Part shown: positions 23,028 to 33,645 of the stretch, in pieces
Position numbering within the stretch: position 1 is the stretch's first letter
How the letters are laid out: every line of letters begins with the position of its first letter
Virus record (IMG/VR): IMGVR_UViG_3300030329_005929
Location: 1 to 47,259 of that record
DNA length: 47,259 nt
Source of the DNA: a virus
Direction: 5' to 3' (one strand)
Notes under the pieces: generated by a model
Database searches by the model: none
The model's input: only the letters and a program-made list of their open reading frames with translations
What the model was told of the DNA's origin: nothing
Position numbers and translations under genes: made by a program

Positions 23028-24863
23028 ATGTCTGATCAGAACACATCAAATGATTTCTTGGATTTTAATCTACCTCAAAAAGCTTATGCAGGGTTTGATG
23101 CACTAACATTAAAAAACTATATTATAGAAAGATTAAATGAAAACGAAAAATTTACAGATCAAAATTTTGAAGGAAGTAACTTAGCAGCTGTAATTGATAT
23201 TATAGCTTACTCCTATCATGTACTGCTATTTTATTTAAACAACACGGCATCAGAAGTAAATTTTGACCAAGCAAGTTTATATGAAAATATGAACAGAATT
23301 GTGAAGCTTATTGGTTATAAGCCTACTGGTAGGCAAACTTCTATTGTTCCAATTAATGCTGTAGCATCAGCAAATTTAGCTAAAGGTAATTACACTATTC
23401 GTAAATATTCCTATTTTTTAATCGACGATATACAATATACATTTTTAGATGACGTTACTTTTAACAAAACTGCAGCAGGTGTTGAAGATATAAAAGCAAT
23501 CAATGACAACGTTGTATTATATCAAGGTGGTGTAGCTGAGTACCCGGCATATACTGCCCAGGGAGAAAAATTCGAAGGTTTAACAGTTGTAGTAGATAAC
23601 ATAGTAAATGAAGATGATGAGAGGTTTATAGCGGACAATACAATAAGTGTTAATGTACAGGAGCGTGGGGATGGCTTATATCATGAATATTCTGAAGTGG
23701 AGAGCTTGTTCCTCTCAAAACCTGCTGATCGGGTATTTGAAAAGAGATTAAATGAAAACGGGCATTATGACATCAAATTTGGTGACGGGGCGTTCGGACG
23801 GAAGCTCGCTGAGGGAGACACAGTAGCAATTAACTACATACTGTCTGATAATAGGAGAGGAATAATAAGCAAAGATGCAATAAACGGTAATAAGTTATTC
23901 ATTTATGATTCTTCAAGGCAGAGGGCTATATTTAACGACACCTTTTTAAACAGAGATGAGACAACCTTTATTACTGTCGCAAATAGTGCACAATTAACTT
24001 TTAATAATCCAATTAATTCTACTACACTAGCCGAAGCAGAAACTGTCGATCAAATCAGAAAAAACGCGCCAAAAATATTTTCTTCACAGATGAGATTAGT
24101 CACGGAGAGTGATTATGAGGCTCTGTTTATTAAGCATCTACCTAGTATTATTAACAGCATACAAGTTGTTAGTAATACACAATACATAAATGAATACATT
24201 CAATATTTTTATAATTTGGGCGTAGATCCAAATAAAGTTAACCGTGTATTAATCAATCAGGTAAATTTTGCCGACTCTTGCGACTTTAATAACGTTAATG
24301 TTTTTGTAGTTCCTAAATTTGTACTTACTGAAGATAAATCTTTTCCGCCATATGTAAGCAACTCGTTTAAGAATTTAATGATTGACTTGACACAAGATAA
24401 AAAAATGATATCTAACGAAGTAGTACCTAGAGACCCCGTGTACATGGCATATGGGCTAGGTTACACCCCTGGAGGCGAGCTAAGTACTTCAATTTTAGAT
24501 AATACAAACCTATATGTAGTTAGAGATAGAACAAATAAAATAAATAAACACACATTAAGTACCAGAGTCGGTAATCTTATAAAACAATTTTTTCTACCTG
24601 AAAACAATATGTTAGGCCAAAAATTAAGTCTATCAACATTAACATCTTCTATTTTATCACTCGAGGGAGTTAAAAGAATATATACCCAAAACCCTGAGAC
24701 GAATGATTTGTTTAATGGAATTTCCTTTTTATCCTTTAACCCGCTTTACCCCGAAACAGATATTGAATTAGTTAATCAAGATACCACGCTACCGTTTTTT
24801 AAATTCCCATACTTATACTCCCCGCTAGCTATTTCAAATCAAATAATTGTCAGAGATGAGTAA
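23028..24863 (+). CDS. gp6: baseplate wedge protein, gp6-like (baseplate J family)
   Basis: The 611-residue protein is the wedge subunit that forms the inner baseplate ring. Family features are the N-terminal 'FDALTLKNYIIERLNENEKFTDQNFEGSNLAAVIDIIAYSYHVLLFYLNNTASEVNFDQASLYENMNRIVKLIGYKPTG' block (about 19-97), typical of gp6/gpJ N-termini, and mid 'IKFGDGAFGRKLAEGDTVAINYILSD' followed by 'DQIRKNAPKIFSSQMRLVTESDYEALF', the conserved baseplate-J element. T4 gp6 has 660 residues. It follows gp25 by 15 nt and overlaps the next gene by 8 nt. Confidence 0.9.
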   Translation: MSDQNTSNDFLDFNLPQKAYAGFDALTLKNYIIERLNENEKFTDQNFEGSNLAAVIDIIAYSYHVLLFYLNNTASEVNFDQASLYENMNRIVKLIGYKPTGRQTSIVPINAVASANLAKGNYTIRKYSYFLIDDIQYTFLDDVTFNKTAAGVEDIKAINDNVVLYQGGVAEYPAYTAQGEKFEGLTVVVDNIVNEDDERFIADNTISVNVQERGDGLYHEYSEVESLFLSKPADRVFEKRLNENGHYDIKFGDGAFGRKLAEGDTVAINYILSDNRRGIISKDAINGNKLFIYDSSRQRAIFNDTFLNRDETTFITVANSAQLTFNNPINSTTLAEAETVDQIRKNAPKIFSSQMRLVTESDYEALFIKHLPSIINSIQVVSNTQYINEYIQYFYNLGVDPNKVNRVLINQVNFADSCDFNNVNVFVVPKFVLTEDKSFPPYVSNSFKNLMIDLTQDKKMISNEVVPRDPVYMAYGLGYTPGGELSTSILDNTNLYVVRDRTNKINKHTLSTRVGNLIKQFFLPENNMLGQKLSLSTLTSSILSLEGVKRIYTQNPETNDLFNGISFLSFNPLYPETDIELVNQDTTLPFFKFPYLYSPLAISNQIIVRDE

Positions 24864-27078
24864 TATATCTACAGACTTTGCAACTCTTGACGTTCTAGAT
24901 TATAAAAACGAATCACCAACAACAAAAGAAGGGTTGGTGCTGTCATCGTATAATCTTCCCATTACTCCTCTACTATTTAAAGTTAAAATCCCCACCGACA
25001 CACCATTTAAAGCTGCCGCGTTTGACATACACACAGCCACCTTTGATTGGGGCGACGGTACGTCGAGCTTTGGTCCGAGCGCTGTGCATGTGTATCAATA
25101 CCCGGGTCGCTATAATGTAAAGGTAACTCTAAGAGATAGTAATAATAATTCTGTTTTTACCTCGGCTAGTGCTAATGTTGATATATATGATTATATAACA
25201 AACACTTTTAGTATTGAATTCCCTGGTACTAGTACCGGTGCGGATGGCGGTGGATTTGACGGAAAAGGTCGGCTGAGTAATTTAAACTTATCTGCTGGTC
25301 AATTTTCTGACCCACTAAGTGCATACATACAAAGCCCTTATTATCAGGACAATCAAAATATAACATTTAAATTATCAGGCAGTAAATATGATAACTACTT
25401 TAATTTAGAATCTAATAAATTTAATCACCTTAAAACTTTTTACTCTTTTTATAAAAAAAATACTCTATCCAATCTTTCTGCGGCTGAGTACGTTGAAATT
25501 AAAAACATAGCGCTGTCTGCAGCAAATATGTACGCGAGAATTTCTAGCTTTGGAACTGATTTAAGTTCAGTTAAAATAGTACCAAGTGAACCAGGGCATC
25601 CGGATGCAATTGTAGTTGGTACTTCCGGGGAAGATATTTTTTATTTTAAAACAGAAGAACAGACCGATCCTATTTACCTATCTTTTGCAAAGGACAGTGA
25701 GAATATAAACCAGGCAGTTAAAGGTGGGCGTAAAGATGCAAACTTTTCTACTAATTTTAGTATAACTTTATCTACCTTTGTGGGGTCAACATCAGGTCAA
25801 TCATTAAGCAACATAGAGATAACATCCACAGGATTAGGTAGCGAAGGCGACGGTGTAAATTCCTTTTCAATAACTCCAGTACAGTATAAAGGTGTCGGTA
25901 TACCGTTCATACTAACCCCTAAAAATAACGACAATTACGCTGTAAAAGCCCTGTCGAGTACTCCGAACCCATACTTTAAAGTATTATCATCCAGTCACTC
26001 TCTTGCGCACCCTCTATGTGTTGTACCATCAAAATATTATACTATTTCAAGTATAAGTCATCTTATATCTACTTTTAGTACCAATTTCTGGTACAGGGGA
26101 CTATTTACATTTAATGATAATATTTCATCGGCGCCGACCATACTAACCTTAAGTGCTTCTAATGATTATTCATTTGCATCGACTATAACTACGTTAACAG
26201 GTGTCGCTTCTCTATGTTGCTTCCCAAGGAATTATTACGATTTATATAAACACAACGAAGATTTTGATTTTGAGCGAACGATTAAAGATTTAAGATTTCA
26301 GGAAATTCTAATAAATGAAAATATATTTTTTACAGATTTTTTAGGATCTATATTTGGTAGCGTTAGCAGTAGCCATACATTATTAGGGAAAACGGTGTAT
26401 GAGAAAATATTTAATTTTATACAAAACAATAACGACTTGGATTTTTGCGATGTTAATAGTTTAATTAATTTAGCTAACATGGTAAATCAACCAGGACTAG
26501 TATTTAATAGATCTCAATTTGAAGGTATACCACAAATAAAACGGACAATTGACTTGTTAAGCACAAGCTATAACAAATTTAGAGGGACGAGAAATAAATT
26601 TAATGAAAATTTTGCTAGTATGGGGCATATTGACAAAGAAACGTTTGGAAAAAATATAAGTAGCGCGGAAATTAACACATACACTTATGTTGTAACAGCA
26701 GGTACTCCTATTGTAGCTAAAGAAAAATTTGGAGGCACTTATACTAAGCTAAATACTTACCAGCCTCTAAGCACCGTAGTGCTACGAGATGGTAGTACTA
26801 CTCAATATAGTCTAAGCGAAATTACAAGCTTATCAGCTTGGGGCTGGCCCTTAACACTACCTACTACTTATGATATAGGAACCGTTAACCGGTATTATTC
26901 CTTTCATGAATATAATAGTCATATTGACGGAACAGTTGTAGGCGGTATTATAGATTTCGTTAACCCTCAAACAGGTGTAAGTTTTGATACTCCACTGAGC
27001 AGCTTAGAAGGTAAAAATAATATTTTCGATAGAATACTTACTAATACGCTATTTAGTAGTCTATCTTTATTTGAGTAA
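24856..27078 (+). CDS. large baseplate protein with N-terminal PKD-like domain
   Basis: I chose the ATG at 24856, which overlaps the gp6 stop; the frame extends to a TTG nine bases earlier. The roughly 740-residue protein has a PKD-type beta-sandwich at about 35-115 with 'ATFDWGDGTSSFG' and 'HVYQYPGRYNVKVTLRD', the usual WDFGDG...YxxpGxYxV signature. Its middle is beta-rich Ser/Thr sequence. Its C-terminal third is more helical (EKIFNFIQNNNDLDFCDVNSLINLANMV). By position after gp6 it takes the place of gp7/gp8 in T4, but I see no clear sequence match to either. Confidence 0.6.
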   Translation: MSNISTDFATLDVLDYKNESPTTKEGLVLSSYNLPITPLLFKVKIPTDTPFKAAAFDIHTATFDWGDGTSSFGPSAVHVYQYPGRYNVKVTLRDSNNNSVFTSASANVDIYDYITNTFSIEFPGTSTGADGGGFDGKGRLSNLNLSAGQFSDPLSAYIQSPYYQDNQNITFKLSGSKYDNYFNLESNKFNHLKTFYSFYKKNTLSNLSAAEYVEIKNIALSAANMYARISSFGTDLSSVKIVPSEPGHPDAIVVGTSGEDIFYFKTEEQTDPIYLSFAKDSENINQAVKGGRKDANFSTNFSITLSTFVGSTSGQSLSNIEITSTGLGSEGDGVNSFSITPVQYKGVGIPFILTPKNNDNYAVKALSSTPNPYFKVLSSSHSLAHPLCVVPSKYYTISSISHLISTFSTNFWYRGLFTFNDNISSAPTILTLSASNDYSFASTITTLTGVASLCCFPRNYYDLYKHNEDFDFERTIKDLRFQEILINENIFFTDFLGSIFGSVSSSHTLLGKTVYEKIFNFIQNNNDLDFCDVNSLINLANMVNQPGLVFNRSQFEGIPQIKRTIDLLSTSYNKFRGTRNKFNENFASMGHIDKETFGKNISSAEINTYTYVVTAGTPIVAKEKFGGTYTKLNTYQPLSTVVLRDGSTTQYSLSEITSLSAWGWPLTLPTTYDIGTVNRYYSFHEYNSHIDGTVVGGIIDFVNPQTGVSFDTPLSSLEGKNNIFDRILTNTLFSSLSLFE

Positions 27079-27084
27079 TAAATA
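27077..27084 (+). promoter_or_regulatory. late promoter element AATAAATA (27091 gene)
   Basis: It overlaps the stop of the PKD gene; spacing to the ATG is 6 nt. Confidence 0.55.
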
Positions 27085-27090
27085 TACTTA

Positions 27091-29994
27091 ATGGGTGATA
27101 TAATAAACGGATTTCCGGAAGTAAATCTATCTATAACAAATCCTAATGTTAGTAGAGAGGATGCAAGCGATAGAAATGCGCCTTTTACTTTCTTGCAGTT
27201 TATACAAAATATAGACGCATCTCTACTTGCTCCGGATACTATCCAGCAGTTCTATACTACATATTTAACTAGATGGAACAATATCACCTCCGTAAAGTCA
27301 CATAGTGATAATGAATTAATAATTGAACAATATAAAGACTTTTTAAAGGATATTACTTTAAATTATTCTACAAACGCTGAAAGAAAATTTTTATCCCAAA
27401 TAGATTTTAATGATAAAAACGATTTAAGAATTGCGGCTTCTTTTTACAGTAGTAAGCTTAGAAATATAATATCTTATTATACTGATAAAAGAACAAAATT
27501 ATCCTTTTCTAGTGTTAAAGCTCAGCTAAAAGGTACACATCTAAATTTAGAGCAATCAGCTCTCGACTTAATCTTAAATTTTTTAGAAAACAGGAGCACT
27601 GGTAATATAGAATACGATATAGATTCTATTAAAAAGGATCTATCTATATCTGTTACAGAGTACTTTGATAACTTTGCTCAATATTTTAACCAGACGCCTG
27701 ACCCTGAAGAATATGGGCGCAACTTTGTAGAGTATGATCCTGCGGGCCAGCCGGAGGATAATTTATTTTTAACTGATGATCTTGATCTTATTTTACAGTC
27801 ATTTGGTGAAATTGATTTTGATGATATTACAGACCCTCTTATCTTAAAAGAAGTAGATGAGCTGTTTGACAACAAGAGACAGCAAACAAAAAAATACATA
27901 GGGACAGATTACTACTATCTGGAAACCGATGATGACGGTAAGCCTACAGTCAACGTTTTGTTTAAAGCAGACGCGCCAGCAGCAAATTATTTAAATCAGC
28001 GATATCCGACAACTGCTTCTGTATTTTCACAAGATATAATAAGTGAAAGAAATTTAGGATTCTTTAAGCCATCAAATTCTAGCATAGTATCTATTCAAAG
28101 TAAGAGATTAGAGTTTTTTACCAAAGAAGCGTATGGCCCTAATGAACTGTATATTTTTCCGGATCCTAATATCTATACAAATGATCAAAATATTTTTACT
28201 TTCGTTATTGATACATCTAGAGCTATTAACGATATAAGTAAAGGCTTAGCAGTAAACCAGCCAAACACGGATAAAAATAGTACTTCGTTTGTGGGTTATA
28301 ATTCTAAAATACCCCAAAATAGAAATATTAATACAGATTTATCCTTTTTATTCGACGCTGGATATATTGATGATAGTAAAACAGATTTATTTGGAAATAC
28401 TTTCGGATTAATAAAAGACAACAACTACTACAGAAGTACCTTTATTAACGAAACACCAACAAGAATAAAAAGCCTTATTTTTAACGGATATCAATTTTTT
28501 GATACACTGTATGGTGAAGGTTATAATTTTAATTACAGTACCGCAGATTCTTCAACCTTTCCACAGACCATAAGATCTGGCCTCTCCACCTTTACTAATG
28601 GAATGACCGGTAAAGGTGAAGGTACAATAAATTCTGATACACCTGGTAACTGGGCTACCTTCCCAACATCTGCATATAATATTTTCTTCAGGTACTTTAA
28701 TCCATATCAAGAGCTGCTGACCCCATCAGACTTTGCAAAAGTAGACTACGAAGATCCTAACAGACCAATTAACGGTAGCGTCAAGGAGGCCGCGTATTTT
28801 AGATATTCTGACTCTGAGGAACTAGCTAGTACATTAAGTACAGACCTAAGCGCGTTTACCTCGTCTTTTGAAGGCGGTGGAGGTAGTTATTACTTTACCG
28901 AATTGATAGAGGGCGGGGTTGCACAGTATGATGGTAGCCCTTTAAGTATCAGCAAGAGTACAATTATTCGCGCGTTATCTGATACTACTTTTGCTACAAC
29001 TTCCGGAGACTTTACTTTAAATGCAAGGTTGTCGGGAGGCAAAGGAAATTCCGGAAACGGTGTACAGGAACTTGAAGGAGGGTTATTTACTGATAATATA
29101 ATTTTTGAATTTACACCTGACGAAGAACAGTTTGTGTATAACGACCAGGTTTTTGTTGATACGGAAACTTTAACTATATCTGCAGACAAAGAAAGTTTCT
29201 TTAAGAAAGAAAAGCACCTGGGTAAGGTTTATATTAAAAATGCTTCTATCTCCCCGACATTGTCACCAGTGCAGGAGATGACAAAGACCTTGCCATATAT
29301 TTCTACTAAATACAACAACACAATTTGTGACGAGCTTTCTACATCAGTAAATAATTTTGATATTGTTTACGATACTCTGTTTGTAGAAACTAGTTCATAC
29401 CTTGTTATAGAAAAGACTGAATACTCTAATAATGGATTTGTTGATCCCCGTACATTGGGTATTTCGCTATCACATAGCTCCGATTTTTATAATAAGTTAA
29501 GTAACAGATTTAAAGTAGGAAATGATATTTTCTATTGTAGGTTAGTACATGAGCAGATAGATGACCTTTCTTCTTTCAGAGCTTATCCTGAAATTTGGAA
29601 GTATAATTATAATAAAGGAACTAATACACAGGTATATCCCACAACAGATAACCCTGTTATTTCTTCTGCTGCATTTTTTGCATGCACGGGTAATAATGTA
29701 AAATACTTAGAATTTAGCAAACCACTTCTAACATACAGTAGTGATAATGAAATGTTTAATTTAGGCTTCCTGGCTAAAGATCAAAATCAGTCTCCGTCAC
29801 TGTTCAATTATCTATTTCAATATAGTAATAAAATTGAATTTGTTAATACGGAGCTATATACAGGTAACACTTCTAACTTTACCTATCTCTTCCTAGATAA
29901 TGATGATGTTTTAGACACTCGCTTTTTATCATTCTCGTTATCTGGTAATGAACCGGTAAGTGCGTCAGCTTTAACTCAATCTATAGTACTATGA
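27091..29994 (+). CDS. very large baseplate or peripheral tail protein, unknown
   Basis: The 967-residue protein has a helical N-terminal part (about 30-230; 'FYTTYLTRWNNI', 'AASFYSSKLRNIISYYTDKRTKLSF') and an acidic stretch 'DDLDLILQSFGEIDFDDITD'. A long beta-rich remainder contains a Gly-rich hinge 'SFEGGGGSYYFTELIEGG'. Length is similar to T4 gp7 (1032), and the helical part could correspond to gp7's wedge-core region, but this is only a positional suggestion. AATAAATA overlaps the previous stop region 6 nt before the ATG. The 3' end overlaps the next start (ATGA). Confidence 0.55.
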   Translation: MGDIINGFPEVNLSITNPNVSREDASDRNAPFTFLQFIQNIDASLLAPDTIQQFYTTYLTRWNNITSVKSHSDNELIIEQYKDFLKDITLNYSTNAERKFLSQIDFNDKNDLRIAASFYSSKLRNIISYYTDKRTKLSFSSVKAQLKGTHLNLEQSALDLILNFLENRSTGNIEYDIDSIKKDLSISVTEYFDNFAQYFNQTPDPEEYGRNFVEYDPAGQPEDNLFLTDDLDLILQSFGEIDFDDITDPLILKEVDELFDNKRQQTKKYIGTDYYYLETDDDGKPTVNVLFKADAPAANYLNQRYPTTASVFSQDIISERNLGFFKPSNSSIVSIQSKRLEFFTKEAYGPNELYIFPDPNIYTNDQNIFTFVIDTSRAINDISKGLAVNQPNTDKNSTSFVGYNSKIPQNRNINTDLSFLFDAGYIDDSKTDLFGNTFGLIKDNNYYRSTFINETPTRIKSLIFNGYQFFDTLYGEGYNFNYSTADSSTFPQTIRSGLSTFTNGMTGKGEGTINSDTPGNWATFPTSAYNIFFRYFNPYQELLTPSDFAKVDYEDPNRPINGSVKEAAYFRYSDSEELASTLSTDLSAFTSSFEGGGGSYYFTELIEGGVAQYDGSPLSISKSTIIRALSDTTFATTSGDFTLNARLSGGKGNSGNGVQELEGGLFTDNIIFEFTPDEEQFVYNDQVFVDTETLTISADKESFFKKEKHLGKVYIKNASISPTLSPVQEMTKTLPYISTKYNNTICDELSTSVNNFDIVYDTLFVETSSYLVIEKTEYSNNGFVDPRTLGISLSHSSDFYNKLSNRFKVGNDIFYCRLVHEQIDDLSSFRAYPEIWKYNYNKGTNTQVYPTTDNPVISSAAFFACTGNNVKYLEFSKPLLTYSSDNEMFNLGFLAKDQNQSPSLFNYLFQYSNKIEFVNTELYTGNTSNFTYLFLDNDDVLDTRFLSFSLSGNEPVSASALTQSIVL

Positions 29995-31253
29995 ACACTT
30001 ATACTTTCTCCATATCTACTACATCACCTGATAACGAAAAAACTTATAGTGAAATAAATTTGTTCGACCAGACAAATTTTACTATAGACATGACGGATGT
30101 TTACTCAGATGTGTTTCCTAATTATATTGCCTTTAATTGGGGTGATAACTCACCTATTGAAGAACCTGATATTAAAATTTTTCGAGATTATAAGACTGAA
30201 TCTATATACCCAGAAATTTTAAATAATGCTTCTCCAGTATTTTTAAATACAACCTATAGCCATATATATTACCCATCAGATTTTGCACTAAAAAAATCTA
30301 TGACTCTAAGAATTAATATAGGCTACATTACAGGGGCGCTGACAAAATTAACTGTGCCAGTAACAGTTAGAGCTGAAAGTTATTATGAGACTATTGGTGA
30401 TATGGAAATAACTGGAATAGATTTATTAAATGATGAAAATAATAGCTCTAGGTTTACCTTTTTAACAAAAAAAGATAATCATCTTATTCAAACAGACAAT
30501 ACAACCGAAAAAGCAGAACAGATTTTTACGGATAGGGTTCCAGCTGCTCATGCAACACCGACCTTTTTCTCTCCCGGGAGGTCTAGAGCTAAACAGGGAC
30601 CCAGGGCAGCGCGCTCTTCAACAGGTTCTGGAAAGTTTCTCAGTGAGCTATTTGATCCGGAGCTTAAGCAGTGGGGCGAATGGGGACCACCAGGAAAAAT
30701 GGATAACATTTTTGCTAGTCCATTTGGATTTCACCCGGGTGTCAACGTTCCGAAGCCATGGAAGGGCTGGAGCCCTTGGAAAGTAGATCAAGGTGTTTGG
30801 GACCTCCCACCTAAGACTTTGCGCGAAAATATAGAGGAGCTGCGGGGTAGGATAAAGCCACAACCTGATCCCGCAAGGCCGGTTCCGGAAGATCAATTGA
30901 TAGGTAAAAAGAAAATAAACTGCCCACCATTTCCAAAGTGGGCGCGAGAGTACTATAAAAGAGGTAGTGATCCTGGAAATCCAAGGGGTAAGAATTTCAC
31001 TCCCCATTTAGGAAGGCGGGCGATGGATTGGGAGAACCCGTCCGAGAGCGATAAGCAAACTACTTTCCCTCCATATTATCTTTATCTTGAAAGTTTGTAC
31101 CTGCAAAGACCTCGGAAAATAACACTCTTCCAATTAATGCATTGCACGAAACTAGCCACCGGGTCGTATCCTGGTCAATGGGATGTAGATCAAATGTTCG
31201 AAGAAGGAAAAGGCCCGCAGCGAAAGCCGCCAGAGGGATTCTTCGAAGAATAA
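29991..31253 (+). CDS. chimeric protein: PKD-like N-terminus plus Pro/Trp-rich C-terminus
   Basis: The 420-residue product has two unlike halves. Residues 1-175 are AT-rich-coded beta sequence with a PKD-like 'IAFNWGDNSPIEEP' and 'YSHIYYP'. From about residue 180 the protein becomes rich in Pro, Gly, Trp and Arg ('WGEWGPPGKMDN', 'PKPWKGWSPWKVDQGVWDLPP', 'CPPFPKWAREYYKRGSDPGNP'), matching the style of the fibre-region proteins at 35990 and 42800. DNA composition shifts at the same point, near 30530. Translational coupling to the previous gene is indicated by the ATGA overlap. Function is unknown; a peripheral tail protein is inferred. Confidence 0.6.
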   Translation: MNTYTFSISTTSPDNEKTYSEINLFDQTNFTIDMTDVYSDVFPNYIAFNWGDNSPIEEPDIKIFRDYKTESIYPEILNNASPVFLNTTYSHIYYPSDFALKKSMTLRINIGYITGALTKLTVPVTVRAESYYETIGDMEITGIDLLNDENNSSRFTFLTKKDNHLIQTDNTTEKAEQIFTDRVPAAHATPTFFSPGRSRAKQGPRAARSSTGSGKFLSELFDPELKQWGEWGPPGKMDNIFASPFGFHPGVNVPKPWKGWSPWKVDQGVWDLPPKTLRENIEELRGRIKPQPDPARPVPEDQLIGKKKINCPPFPKWAREYYKRGSDPGNPRGKNFTPHLGRRAMDWENPSESDKQTTFPPYYLYLESLYLQRPRKITLFQLMHCTKLATGSYPGQWDVDQMFEEGKGPQRKPPEGFFEE

Positions 31254-31288
31254 TAGATCTTCATTAATTCTGTTAAATCTATATGCAG

Positions 31289-31296
31289 CATAAATA
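31289..31296 (+). promoter_or_regulatory. late promoter element CATAAATA (LamG-like gene)
   Basis: It is 6 nt before the ATG, in a 49-nt gap. Confidence 0.65.
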
Positions 31297-31302
31297 TATT
31301 CA

Positions 31303-33645
31303 ATGGGGTCATTAATAAAGTCTAGTTTAAGCGCTTTAAGCTCTGTACGTGCAAATCTAGCACCAGTTGGGCTTGAACTTGATCAATTCGGGAGAGCATA
31401 TAACGGGGACTTTGGTTTTAATTTTATAGCAGCATTATCTGGGGCCGAGGACTTTAAGAACTTAAATTTTACTAATTTTTATCTTTCTAATAACATATTA
31501 TTAGATAACGTTACTTCTTTTACAGGAGATGCTAGCCCAAATAAAACTACTATCTTACCTAATAATTTCTTTTCTACTCTAAATTTTTCTCAATCCGGTA
31601 GTAACTACTTAGGGTTTAAAATTTCTAGTGAAGAGCCTTTTAAGGCAACTGAAGACACATTTAATGCTCAATTTTATGGATCAACTTTAATATTAACTAC
31701 TAAAAAAATAGCACCCAAATTTGAAATTACAATAGTTGATGATTTTACGTGTAGGGTAGCTTTTTTACTCAACAATTTCCGGTATTATTTAGTAGTATCT
31801 GATGATCAACCTGAAGCTCATAACTTACCACCAAATACAAGATATGTGCTATTTGTAGGTGAAAATAAACTTCCTCTCTCTGGAGCCAACCTAGAATATA
31901 ACATTACTAGATATTTAGATAACAGTTATTTAAATTTATATACAACAAAAGGTGACGGTAAGTATATTTTACAAAGCACTGGTACCAAAATTATAGCTAA
32001 TAATATTACGTCTTCAGCTGACGCGGCGGGTGGATTAAATGAGTTTTTTATTACCCAAAGAAGCATTAAATTAGACCAAGAAACTAAAATAACAATCCCA
32101 TCACCATACAATACATCGTATGTAACTTATAATAGTGAAAACGAGGGTATTGATAACACTAAGAGTGATTTTAACCTAACTTCTAATTATATTCTTTACA
32201 GTTCTAGCAACGATAATACACAAAATTTTAATTTAATAAATTTAAAAAATATTGCTAATAACAACGATGAGTTTACATCTTCTAATAATCTACTTTCTAC
32301 CTCTTCAACATCTATTTTCGCACAAGATTTAAGGAGATATACTTCAATTTTTTCTGACATTCATAGTGAAAAGGCTGAGACCTTATCCCTAAATTATGTC
32401 TACAATAATGTCGACATTAAGGTGCGGCCAGGTGTCACATACTTTACAGCACCCTCATCCTTAACACCCTTTAAGAAAATAAACATTAATGATACTAAGT
32501 TTACTGACTGTGGCGCGTTTCCCTTTACACAGCCGTGGTTATCAGATAGAGTGTATAGATTAGAAGATGATGGAGTTAAAAGCGAAGATGCTACTTATCT
32601 TTGTACCTGGTTATCTGGCGCTATGGGGAAAAGAGGAAACTGGGTTGATAGATATTATTACCCTAATCTTATATCTTTAAGTGCAGCACTGTCGGCTAAT
32701 GGAACCTATAATGCTACCTATGATGATGTTATTGAAAATTTATTAAAAACCAATTCCGGGCTAAAGGACTCAGTTATAAACAGATTATATTTCGATAAAA
32801 AGAGCGATTTTGTTTTTGAAATTAACAAACGATATAAATACGAAAGAGTTACAAAAGAAGATTTTGCATTAGTTATACCAGACAATTATTTTAATCAACC
32901 TGCTATAGCTGATAACTATTTTCGTACAATTAATGATAATGGTGGATTTGTATTTGGGTTTACTATAGATAATAACAGTGATAATTTCATAATCGAAACG
33001 GAACGAAATGATATTGACGCTGGCATTACTTTGACGAGAAATGGTAACGAGATTAAGCTCATATTTAAAGTATACGATGACTCTTCCGAAGTAGTATCAC
33101 ATTTTAATTATTTGTTTAATATTGACCCGTATGCAAAAAATAATATTATTTTATCTTTTAATGCTTCTCTGGGTACATTTAATCTATATCTAAACACGGA
33201 AATAATATATTCGTTTGAGGTAAATGTTGAGCAAATGATCGGAAAAAATATACTTTTCGGTAATTTTATTATGTATGGAGACAACATAACGACATCTACT
33301 TTACCAGCTTCTAGAGACATTGAAAATGTATATTTATCCCTTTCCCCTGTAGATAAAGATGTTGAGCTAGCAACTGTGTTTAATCAAAACCTAAATGATA
33401 TTCAGGACATAACTATTTCTCTGCCCTGTGGAATGAGAAATTTAACTGATACTATAGCAACAATAAATTCTATTAATACTAATCTAAAAAGTAAGAGTAA
33501 TGTTGTTGATATTAACATTAAAAATTTAAATATAAATAGCAATAATATTGCTGACGAGGTTAAGTCTCTATTATGGACAAGTATTAGGGACGCTGTTCCG
33601 GAAACTACAACTATTAATAATATTAATTTTATAGACTATAAATGA
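31303..33645 (+). CDS. large tail protein with LamG/concanavalin-like domain
   Basis: The 780-residue protein is Asn/Ser/Thr-rich and almost entirely beta. Around residues 546-660 'GGFVFGFTIDNNSDNFIIETERND', 'GITLTRNGNEIKLIFKVYDD' and 'IILSFNASLGTFNLYLNTEIIYSF' have the strand pattern of LamG/concanavalin A-like sandwiches, often carbohydrate-binding. The rest is not recognised. Codon third positions are strongly A/T (3 of 20 G/C in a block at 33481). CATAAATA is 6 nt upstream. It is coupled to the following gene by ATGA. Confidence 0.6.
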   Translation: MGSLIKSSLSALSSVRANLAPVGLELDQFGRAYNGDFGFNFIAALSGAEDFKNLNFTNFYLSNNILLDNVTSFTGDASPNKTTILPNNFFSTLNFSQSGSNYLGFKISSEEPFKATEDTFNAQFYGSTLILTTKKIAPKFEITIVDDFTCRVAFLLNNFRYYLVVSDDQPEAHNLPPNTRYVLFVGENKLPLSGANLEYNITRYLDNSYLNLYTTKGDGKYILQSTGTKIIANNITSSADAAGGLNEFFITQRSIKLDQETKITIPSPYNTSYVTYNSENEGIDNTKSDFNLTSNYILYSSSNDNTQNFNLINLKNIANNNDEFTSSNNLLSTSSTSIFAQDLRRYTSIFSDIHSEKAETLSLNYVYNNVDIKVRPGVTYFTAPSSLTPFKKININDTKFTDCGAFPFTQPWLSDRVYRLEDDGVKSEDATYLCTWLSGAMGKRGNWVDRYYYPNLISLSAALSANGTYNATYDDVIENLLKTNSGLKDSVINRLYFDKKSDFVFEINKRYKYERVTKEDFALVIPDNYFNQPAIADNYFRTINDNGGFVFGFTIDNNSDNFIIETERNDIDAGITLTRNGNEIKLIFKVYDDSSEVVSHFNYLFNIDPYAKNNIILSFNASLGTFNLYLNTEIIYSFEVNVEQMIGKNILFGNFIMYGDNITTSTLPASRDIENVYLSLSPVDKDVELATVFNQNLNDIQDITISLPCGMRNLTDTIATINSINTNLKSKSNVVDINIKNLNINSNNIADEVKSLLWTSIRDAVPETTTINNINFIDYK

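Noticed and set aside
24847-24855. TTG start for the PKD-domain gene
   Set aside because: An in-frame ATG three codons later overlaps the gp6 stop, the usual arrangement for coupled genes here.
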